The position numbers and the translations under genes are program-made. Shown piece by piece: positions 57,858-64,000 of a DNA stretch of 64,000 bases. Source of the DNA: Bacillus weihaiensis. GTDB lineage: Bacteria; Bacillota; Bacilli; Bacillales; Bacillaceae. The stretch is taken from positions 1,586,501 to 1,650,500 of the forward strand of contig NZ_CP016020.1 of NCBI RefSeq assembly GCF_001889165.1. Direction: 5' to 3'. The number at the start of each line of letters is the position of its first letter. The stretch's first letter is position 1. Under the pieces are notes generated by a model. The model was not told where the DNA came from, searched no databases, and worked only from the letters and a program-made list of their open reading frames with translations.

Positions 57858-59124
57858 ACTTAATCGAATGAAAAAGAACATTATAAGAGAAGAGCAGCAA
57901 ATTGAAGGTCGTTCTCCTACTGAGTCAGCTGAAAACTCGATTTGGGCAGAACACGGAATGACTGTTTTCACATATGAAAATCAATCTTGTTTAATAAAAG
58001 AGGTCGAATATCCGTTAGATTACAAACATGGTCATTATAGCCTAGGTGAATTTCATAAAGTAGTTCGTTTATGGAATCAGAGTCATTCTACACATCCACT
58101 TTCTTCGAAGGGACATGAATCTCATGAGTTGTTCTTTTTCGATACGGAAACAACTGGACTCGGTGGAGGAGTAGGGAACACAATCTTTCTATTAGGTCAA
58201 GCACAAGTACTGGAAGATAAAGTAGTCGTAAGACAATATCTTTTACCACAACCAGGAAATGAAGTAGCCTTATATTCTAGTTTTTTGGAGAAGGTAAACA
58301 GTAAAACGTTAGTAACATATAATGGTAAAGCCTTTGATTGGCCACAAGTGAAAACGAGGCACACTTTAATAAAAGAAAGAGTACCCAAGCTTCCTCCTTT
58401 TGGGCATTTTGACTTGTTTCATGCAGCAAGAAGGTTATGGAAAAATGACTTAGACTCTGTTAGATTAGCAAATGTTGAATCTGAAATTTTAGGTATTAAA
58501 AGGGAAGATGATGTACCTGGATTTTTAGCTCCAATGATTTATTTTCAGTTTGTTAAACAACAAAGGCCTGAGATCATCTTAGGAGTGTTAAAGCATAATG
58601 AGATTGATGTTCTGTCTTTAATAACTTTATATACCCATTTATCCCTAAAGTTACTAAATACTAACCTAGAGGCAACTGAAAATGAACACTATGAGATTGC
58701 AAGGTGGTTAGATTATGTAGGTGACGATGAAACAGCAATTGATGCATATGAAGCATTACTTAATAAAGGTAAACAGAACGAGGATAAAACATACTTAGCT
58801 TTAGGTGCTAAATATAAAAAACGAAAAGATTATCATAAAGCAACTGTGGCTTGGGAAAAAGTAGCAAAGTTTAATATTCCACAAACATCATCTATTGCTG
58901 CGATTGAGCTTGCAAAATATTATGAGCACAAAGAAAAAAATGTTGAAAAAGCAATACACTTTACTCAATTAGTGCTTAATTATATTAGAGAAAACAGAGA
59001 TATCCCATTTAATAAAGAAGATATCGAGAGAAGAATGGACAGATTAGAAAAAAAGAGTAATAGAAATATTGCCCGGGCAAGCGCAGGAACTGAGGAATTT
59101 CGTCAAAAACAAGCAAAATCTTAA
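57841..59124 (+). CDS. mrfB: DNA repair exonuclease MrfB (YprB)
   Basis: 427 aa. RNase H-like DEDD exonuclease: FFDTETTGLGGGVGNTIFLL (about residues 99-118), VTYNGKAFDWPQV (about 158), FGHFDLFHAARRLW and HNEIDVLSLITLY with the later acidic residues. C-terminal helical, TPR-like region (about 290-400). Partner of MrfA in mitomycin C repair in B. subtilis. ATG 57841 lies inside the mrfA end. Confidence 0.93.
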   Translation: MSLINKLNRMKKNIIREEQQIEGRSPTESAENSIWAEHGMTVFTYENQSCLIKEVEYPLDYKHGHYSLGEFHKVVRLWNQSHSTHPLSSKGHESHELFFFDTETTGLGGGVGNTIFLLGQAQVLEDKVVVRQYLLPQPGNEVALYSSFLEKVNSKTLVTYNGKAFDWPQVKTRHTLIKERVPKLPPFGHFDLFHAARRLWKNDLDSVRLANVESEILGIKREDDVPGFLAPMIYFQFVKQQRPEIILGVLKHNEIDVLSLITLYTHLSLKLLNTNLEATENEHYEIARWLDYVGDDETAIDAYEALLNKGKQNEDKTYLALGAKYKKRKDYHKATVAWEKVAKFNIPQTSSIAAIELAKYYEHKEKNVEKAIHFTQLVLNYIRENRDIPFNKEDIERRMDRLEKKSNRNIARASAGTEEFRQKQAKS

Positions 59125-59218
59125 GAAAATATGAATATTTCTATTTCTGATTGTAGACTTTTGAAGAACATTGTAAAATAGATATTTGTACAGACCATTT
59201 AAAAGGGAGTAGAGAATT

Positions 59219-59314
59219 GTGTACAAAGGGATTTTATATTTGTTTTTCTTTGTAGTGGTTTTAACAGTCTTTATTTTTACAAATTTCAAAGAAAGCTTTT
59301 ATGCTTTTCTATAA
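59219..59314 (+). CDS. Candidate 31-aa single-span membrane peptide
   Basis: GTG 59219 opens MYKGILYLFFFVVVLTVFIF followed by a short TNFKESFYAFL tail: one membrane helix and a short hydrophilic end. AAAAGGGAG lies 9 nt upstream. No family recognised and no independent support, so a chance frame in T-rich DNA is possible. Confidence 0.4.
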   Translation: MYKGILYLFFFVVVLTVFIFTNFKESFYAFL

Positions 59315-59403
59315 AAATTAGGTTTTTGCATTAGTACATGTTAGTACCTTTCATCATAGGCTAAGAGTGTAAGCTAGATAAATGATTGAAAGGAGAATGC
59401 AAG

Positions 59404-59682
59404 ATGCATTGTAAACCAAAAGTAATGGCGCCAATTGTTCACCCTACAAAATGTTGTGTTCAAAATAACTATTCGGAAACGATCGTACCACATATTCACC
59501 CACAACACACGACAACAGTAAATCATGATTTTTATAAACACCAACATTATTTCCCGCAAACACAATCTGTTGAGAATGAAGTAACTCATCAGCATTTTAA
59601 TGTGTATGGTCCAACTCCAGGGTTTGGCCAAGGAGCACCAGGACCTCGTCCAGGATTCGGGCCAGGACCATTTTTCGGGTAA
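59404..59682 (+). CDS. cotD: Inner spore coat protein CotD
   Basis: 92 aa. Begins MHCKPKVMAPIVHPTKCCVQ and is rich in His, Pro and Gln; VPHIHPQHTTTVNHD (about residues 28-42) is characteristic of CotD. The C terminus is Gly/Pro-rich. ATG 59404 has GAAAGGAG 8 nt upstream; a start at 59386 would overlap it. Same position after yprB as in B. subtilis. Expected mother-cell expression. Confidence 0.92.
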   Translation: MHCKPKVMAPIVHPTKCCVQNNYSETIVPHIHPQHTTTVNHDFYKHQHYFPQTQSVENEVTHQHFNVYGPTPGFGQGAPGPRPGFGPGPFFG

Positions 59683-59846
59683 CAAAATTAGGAGGAAAGG
59701 GCTGTTAAAGCAGCTCCTTTCCTTTTTTAAGATTATATAGTACCTTATTAAGATAATATTTACTAAAGCTTGGCTAAAAGCCAGGCTTTTCTAATAATTT
59801 GTGAATAAGTACAAAAACTGCTCGTATAATGATAAGGTGATTGGAC

Positions 59847-60407
59847 ATGAAGGTATTAACGGTTTCTGGATACAAATCATTTGAATTAGGTATTTTTAAG
59901 AATGACGATCAGGCAGTAACCTTTATAAAAAAAGCAATTGAAAAAATTCTTAAGAATTATTTAGAGAATGGTTTAGAATGGGTTATTATCAGTGGACAAA
60001 TGGGTGTCGAACTATGGACTGCTGAAGTGGTGTTTGATTTACAACATGACTACACGAATTTAAAGTTAGCCATTTTAACACCGTTTTTAAACCAAGAGAG
60101 TAAGTGGAATGAGACGAATAAGGAATTTTATGAGTTTATCGTTTCCCAAGCTGATTATGTCGATAGTATTACTAAGAGAGAATATGATAGTCCAGTGCAA
60201 TTTCGTCAAAAAAATGAATTTTTAATAACGAAAAGTGATGGATTATTATTGGTTTATGATGAAGAAAAACAAGGGTCACCTAAATTTCTGTTAGATAGTG
60301 CAAAAAGAAAGCAGGAAAATGCCGATTTTCTAATTGAACTTATTACCTTTCAGGATCTACAAGATGTTGTTGAAGAAGAGAACATGAAGAACAGTGAGTC
60401 TTGGTGA
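59847..60407 (+). CDS. ypsA: SLOG-family protein YpsA
   Basis: 186 aa, Rossmann-like SLOG (DUF1273) protein: [15 protein letters not shown] at the N terminus, [17 protein letters not shown] (about residues 45-61), and a later [17 protein letters not shown]. Fold suggests nucleotide-derived ligand binding; in B. subtilis and S. aureus YpsA affects cell division. ATG 59847 is 7 nt after AAGGTG. Upstream of gpsB, which also acts in division. Confidence 0.92.
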   Translation: MKVLTVSGYKSFELGIFKNDDQAVTFIKKAIEKILKNYLENGLEWVIISGQMGVELWTAEVVFDLQHDYTNLKLAILTPFLNQESKWNETNKEFYEFIVSQADYVDSITKREYDSPVQFRQKNEFLITKSDGLLLVYDEEKQGSPKFLLDSAKRKQENADFLIELITFQDLQDVVEEENMKNSESW

Positions 60408-60532
60408 GTGTTTTATCCTATTATTTAGCTTATTTAGGAAAGAAATTAACACATTTTAAAAGAGAAATTGACTTTTTGTCATATTTCTGAAAAAATAAAG
60501 AATGATGAATTCGCTATAATGAGGTGAACAGT

Positions 60533-60832
60533 ATGCTTTCGGATAAAGTAAAATTAACTGCGAAAGAAATATTGGAAAAAGAATTTAAATCAGGTGTAAG
60601 AGGATATAAACAAGAAGAAGTAGATAAATATTTGGATCTCATCATAAAAGATTATGAAACGTTTCATCAGGAGATTGAAGACCTACAACAGGAAAATATG
60701 CGTTTAAAAAAACAGCTAGATGATACATACAAGAAACAAACGCCTGTTCAAACGAATACAACGAACTTTGATATTTTAAAACGACTTTCAAATTTAGAAA
60801 AGCATGTCTTTGGAAGTAAATTATACGACTGA
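60533..60832 (+). CDS. gpsB: Cell division protein GpsB
   Basis: 99-aa DivIVA-like adaptor that links penicillin-binding proteins (including PBP1, encoded by ponA in this window) to division. N-terminal membrane/PBP-binding domain with [18 protein letters not shown] (about residues 18-35), coiled coil (about 36-65), and C-terminal [18 protein letters not shown] trimerisation segment. ATG 60533 follows GAGGTG. Confidence 0.96.
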   Translation: MLSDKVKLTAKEILEKEFKSGVRGYKQEEVDKYLDLIIKDYETFHQEIEDLQQENMRLKKQLDDTYKKQTPVQTNTTNFDILKRLSNLEKHVFGSKLYD

Positions 60833-60854
60833 TCTCAGTACCTTTTATTTCCAC

Positions 60855-60883
60855 TTGTAATATTGTTAAGGATTGGGTATACT
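60855..60883 (+). promoter_or_regulatory. Predicted rnpB promoter
   Basis: TTGTAA (60855-60860), 17 nt, TATACT (60878-60883), about 15 nt before the mature RNA start. Confidence 0.65.
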
Positions 60884-60898
60884 TAGTTTTGTCGTTTT

Positions 60899-61312
60899 GT
60901 TAATAACGTTCAGGTAATCGCTGCAGTCTATAGGACTGTAGAGGAAAGTCCATGCTCGCACGGTGCTGAGATGCCCGTAGTGTTTGTGCCTAGCGAAATC
61001 ATAAGCTAGGGCAGCCAGGTTTTTCTTGGCTGACGGCAGGGAAAAAGCCTAAGTCCTTAGGATATGGCTTGACTACCTTGAAAGTGCCACAGTGACGGAG
61101 TCTTGCGAGAAATCGTAAGAGTGGAACGAGGTAAACCCCATGAGCGAGAAACCCAAATTATGGTAGGGGCACCTTCTTGGAGGAATTGAACGAAGAGAAG
61201 GACAAAAGGGTATTCCTTTTTGTAGATAGATGATTACCACCTGAGTACGAGGCCCATAGCCGCTTGGAGTACGATGGAACAAAACATGGCTTATCGAACG
61301 TTATTATCAGTG
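60899..61312 (+). ncRNA. rnpB: RNase P RNA (B-type)
   Basis: Catalytic RNA of RNase P. Aligns along its length with B. subtilis rnpB: GAGGAAAGTCCATGCTCGCA near 60950, GAAAGTGCCACAGTGACG near 61080, GTAAACCCC, GAGAAACCCAAATT, AAGGACA and GATGATT then ACAAAACATGGCTTA near 61280. The ends GTTAATAACGTT and GAACGTTATTA pair to form P1. Ends estimated to within a few nt. Confidence 0.97.
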
Positions 61313-61332
61313 ACCAAACAAAGAATAGTAAC

Positions 61333-61361
61333 GAGGAGCTGAATATTTCAGCTCCTTTTTG
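61333..61361 (+). terminator. rnpB terminator
   Basis: GGAGCTGAA pairs with TTCAGCTCC around TAT, followed by TTTTT. Confidence 0.9.
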
Positions 61362-61598
61362 TATTGTATTGCCTTTTATATTATGATATCTATAGGGAGA
61401 CAAGAAAACGAATAGATTCCCTCTATTGTAATTTTGTATACTTTACTGTTATTTACATATCTTTAATTAAAACATGCTGCATTTCTACTATTAGAAATCC
61501 TATGTATAAGATCAAAAAATCATCTAATTGATTTAGAAGGTTTAGTAAAACATAATTAGAAACATACAATTTAGATATAGATGAGGTTGTGATTTGAA

Positions 61599-62738
61599 AT
61601 GAAGAAGTTATCTTTAATTGCTACATCAGCAATGGGGCTTGAAGCAATCGTAGGTAAAGAAGTGAAGGATTTAGGGTATGATTGTCAAATTGAGAATGGA
61701 AAAGTATCATTTGAAGCGGATGAATTAGCGATATGTCGCTCAAATTTATGGTTACGAACAGCGGATCGAATTAAAATCAAAGTCGGTGAGTTTAAGGCGA
61801 GAACGTTTGATGAACTTTTTGAGAACACTAAAGCATTAAACTGGGGAGATTATTTACCGGTTAATGCTGAATTTCCTGTAATCGGGAAGTCGGTTAAATC
61901 AACTTTAGCAAGTGTTCCAGATTGTCAAGCTATTGTAAAAAAGGCAGTAGTTGATAAATTAAAGAAACATTATAATCAAGAGGGTTGGTTAAGTGAAGAT
62001 GGCCCGTTTTTTAGAATTGAAGTTGCATTACTTAAAGATGTTGCAACCATTACAATTGATGCTAGTGGAGTTGGATTACATAAAAGAGGATTTCGAACAG
62101 ATCAAGGTGGTGCCCCTATTAAAGAGACACTTGCTGCGGCATTAGTGTTATTGACAAGATGGAATCCAGATCGTCCTTTTGTGGATCCATTTTGTGGTTC
62201 AGGTACTATTCCAATTGAAGCAGCCTTGATTGGTCAAAATATCGCACCAGGTTTTAATAGAGATTTTGTGTCTGAACAGTGGGATTGGATTGGAAAAGAT
62301 AAATGGAATCTTGCTAGACAAGAAGTAGAGGATAAAGCTAACTATGATCAACCATTAGATATTCAAGCATCTGACATTGACCATAGAATGGTTCAAATAG
62401 CAAAAGCGAATGCCGATGAAGCTGGATTAGCAGAATCTATACAATTCAAACAAATGCAAGTAAAGGATTTTACAACGTCTAAGGAGTTTGGTGTAATAGT
62501 TGGTAATCCACCATATGGTGAACGTTTAGGTGAAAAGAGAGAAGTTGAACAGATGTATAAAGAAATGGGAAAAGTCTTCTCTTCCTTAGATACTTGGAGT
62601 GTCTATATGCTAACATCTCACGAGGGCTTTGAAGAACTTTATGGAAAACCTGCAACAAAAAAACGTAAATTATTTAATGGTTTTATTAAGACAGATTTCT
62701 ATCAATATTGGTCAGATGTGAGACCGCCACGTAGGTAA
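61599..62738 (+). CDS. ypsC: THUMP-domain RNA methyltransferase (YpsC, RlmL-like)
   Basis: 379 aa. N-terminal THUMP RNA-binding domain (about residues 10-160), then a class I SAM methyltransferase: FVDPFCGSGTIPIEAALI (about 199-216) and the amino-methyltransferase motif GNPPYGERLG (about 305-314). Probable 23S rRNA guanine-N2 methyltransferase by similarity to RlmL; the target nucleotide is not shown by sequence. Same place after rnpB as B. subtilis ypsC. Confidence 0.93.
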   Translation: MKKLSLIATSAMGLEAIVGKEVKDLGYDCQIENGKVSFEADELAICRSNLWLRTADRIKIKVGEFKARTFDELFENTKALNWGDYLPVNAEFPVIGKSVKSTLASVPDCQAIVKKAVVDKLKKHYNQEGWLSEDGPFFRIEVALLKDVATITIDASGVGLHKRGFRTDQGGAPIKETLAAALVLLTRWNPDRPFVDPFCGSGTIPIEAALIGQNIAPGFNRDFVSEQWDWIGKDKWNLARQEVEDKANYDQPLDIQASDIDHRMVQIAKANADEAGLAESIQFKQMQVKDFTTSKEFGVIVGNPPYGERLGEKREVEQMYKEMGKVFSSLDTWSVYMLTSHEGFEELYGKPATKKRKLFNGFIKTDFYQYWSDVRPPRR

Positions 62739-62765
62739 TCTTTTTTGGACAAGGAGATGAAATAT

Positions 62766-62948
62766 ATGTCTACTATTAAGTTGTTAGGAACAAAGTATTT
62801 TTCACTCGATTCAGCTATCATTGACGCTAGCCCATCGGAAGTTATCGTATCAAAAGATGGTGAGGAAGCATATTACATTATTACTCCTGATTTGTTAACA
62901 GAAGAACTTATACAATTAGGCTATAAAGTGGTGAAAACTGAAGGGTAA
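62766..62948 (+). CDS. Small hypothetical protein, 60 aa
   Basis: MSTIKLLGTKYFSLDSAIID at the N terminus, ending LGYKVVKTEG. ATG 62766 lies 9 nt behind AAGGAG; the frame from 62745 covers that SD. A terminator follows immediately, and it begins 27 nt after ypsC, so it may share its transcript. No family recognised. Confidence 0.65.
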   Translation: MSTIKLLGTKYFSLDSAIIDASPSEVIVSKDGEEAYYIITPDLLTEELIQLGYKVVKTEG

Positions 62949-62966
62949 AACTCTTCAGTTTTTTAT
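62934..62966 (+). terminator. Terminator after the 60-aa gene
   Basis: AAAACTGAAG pairs with CTTCAGTTTT around GGTAAAACT, followed by further T. Overlaps the stop region of the preceding gene. Confidence 0.88.
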
Positions 62967-63437
62967 TCTTTTTACTCTTTCTTTTTTATAAAAATGTTTT
63001 TTACAGGTTAAGCTACGTGACTCTAGTGAAAACTGTGGAACAGGAGAGACCTTACAGGCTTAAATGTAGAGGAAGTCTCCGCATTCACCTAGAAATGAAC
63101 TACTTTTTCCTTTTCGGACCTTAACAACCTGTATGCTCAAAAGGAGGAAATTATCGAAAAACAACCCCCTAAAAAATATTGATTGTGGATTAGTGCTTCT
63201 ACACACAGTAAGCGGCTTTTTTGGTTAAACATTTGGTATAGTAAGTTTTTATTTTATCGCTTTTATTCATGTAAAGATATTTTTTATTGTATGTAATTCA
63301 TAAAGAAAGTCTAAACTAGAATAGGTCAATACTTCACTGTCCATTTTTTAAAAAAATGGATACGTAGATCATTTCTTAAGTTTGTTTTTTTAATAAAATA
63401 AGATTGAGGATATGAATTATTAGCTGGGGGTGTTTTT
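62967..63437. other. Intergenic region with decayed repeat
   Basis: About 470 nt without a supported gene. 63010-63115 contains GAACAGGAGAGACCTTACAGG and GTCTCCGCATTCACCTAG, then AAATGAACTAC, resembling the Bacillaceae intergenic repeat also seen near 51.4 kb. An SD-like GGGGGTG lies just before the next gene. Confidence 0.4.
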
Positions 63438-63632
63438 TTGAACCATTTAGAAGAGTTTAATCTGATCGTCAAGGCTCTAAATTCCACAAAAAAAACAATT
63501 GAGCAAGATTTAGTAGGGAACCCAACTGCGATCAATCAACTATCTCAAGCGAAGGAAGAGATGATAAAGGCATTGTCATATGCTTCATCGGTTGATCATC
63601 ATTTGATTATTGATACAATGTTCGATGAATAA
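63438..63632 (+). CDS. Small hypothetical protein, 64 aa
   Basis: MNHLEEFNLIVKALNSTKKT at the N terminus; helical, with a middle segment QLSQAKEEMIKALSYASS. TTG 63438 is behind GGGGGTG. A terminator follows. No family recognised. Confidence 0.6.
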   Translation: MNHLEEFNLIVKALNSTKKTIEQDLVGNPTAINQLSQAKEEMIKALSYASSVDHHLIIDTMFDE

Positions 63633-63645
63633 GAAATCAGTAGGC

Positions 63646-63668
63646 GGTCAATTGACTGACCTTTTTTT
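63646..63668 (+). terminator. Terminator after the 64-aa gene
   Basis: GGTCA (63646-63650) pairs with TGACC (63657-63661) around ATTGAC, followed by a T7 run. Short but with a good T-tract. Confidence 0.7.
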
Positions 63669-64000
63669 ATTTAAAGCTTCTTTATATAATACTTGTTTCT
63701 CGTATAATTTCTTAATTTTACATAGGGTTAGTTACTAGTATCTATTTAGATAAAAAGCTGTTGTTAAAAAATAATGCCACTTTAATGGGAGTGGAATTCA
63801 TAAGACGCCTACTTAGCGATGCAAAAGTGTGTCAATTGGAGAACTGTATCAGTGAAGGAAGAACCGGGACCATTGTAGAAGATTAAATACCTGTATCGTA
63901 AATTAACCACGATTAATAGAGCACTATAACAAAATTCTTATCTAGTTGCTCTATTATTAAAATAGATTGACTTTTCACCAAATAAACTAGATAATTAAAA
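63669..64000. other. Right end of window, no gene seen
   Basis: 332 nt, AT-rich, no frame with a credible SD and length. The part 63770-63880 is GC-richer (ACGCCTACTTAGCG, GGAAGAACCGGGACC) and may be another decayed intergenic element; not proven. Confidence 0.35.

Overview
This window is chromosomal DNA from a low-GC, endospore-forming Firmicute of the family Bacillaceae. Gene order follows the Bacillus subtilis cheR-to-ypsC region almost gene for gene. Spore genes (SspM-like, CsgA-like, CotD, YppG, YpjB), bacillithiol genes (bshB1, bshA) and a TRAP-type trp leader support the assignment. I cannot fix the genus from sequence alone. TTG and GTG starts are common (aroH, trpE, hisC, qcrB, mazG, birA, panC, panD, yppG), so several starts were reassigned by Shine-Dalgarno (SD) position and family length.

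Layout. 1-14.9 kb: cheR, then the aromatic amino-acid supraoperon aroC-aroB-aroH, a TRAP-attenuated trpEDCFBA, hisC, tyrA and aroA. A 0.66-kb gap with a terminator and a dispersed repeat splits hisC from tyrA. 15.4-21.4 kb: an unrecognised 307-aa protein, the TPR protein YpiA, YpiB, YpiF and the menaquinol:cytochrome c reductase genes qcrABC. 21.5-30.4 kb: ypjA, ypjB, a divergent YitT-family gene, then mazG-dapB-mgsA-bshB1-bshA and cca-birA. 30.4-33.4 kb: a candidate small RNA or leader followed by panB-panC and panD. 33.6-41.4 kb: dinG, ypmA, ypmB, asnS, dnaD, nth, ypoC; aspB, normally between ypmB and asnS, is absent. 41.4-47.1 kb: ponA and recU (minus strand), yppC, a tiny sspM-like gene and yppE.

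47.2-52.1 kb is accessory. It holds an MFS exporter with a MarR regulator and palindromic operator, a run of very small sporulation-type genes (a YppG-like protein, a gamma-SASP-like peptide, a CsgA-like protein), a 79-aa protein resembling phage Acb2/Tad1 hook-domain proteins, and an Hsp20. At 52.2-54.9 kb is a full-length group II intron with a reverse transcriptase/maturase/HNH protein. It sits exactly between the SD and the start codon of an EIIA(Glc)-like gene (ypqE), so splicing should regenerate the ribosome-binding site. 55.5-64 kb returns to the conserved backbone: mrfA-mrfB DNA repair, cotD, ypsA-gpsB, RNase P RNA, a THUMP-domain RNA methyltransferase and two small unknown genes.

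The most unusual items are the intron whose target (IBS1) is the SD itself, and the hook-domain-like protein beside a sporulation gene. Next come the structured 5' leaders (trp, ypjB, panB, panD) and the dispersed intergenic repeats.
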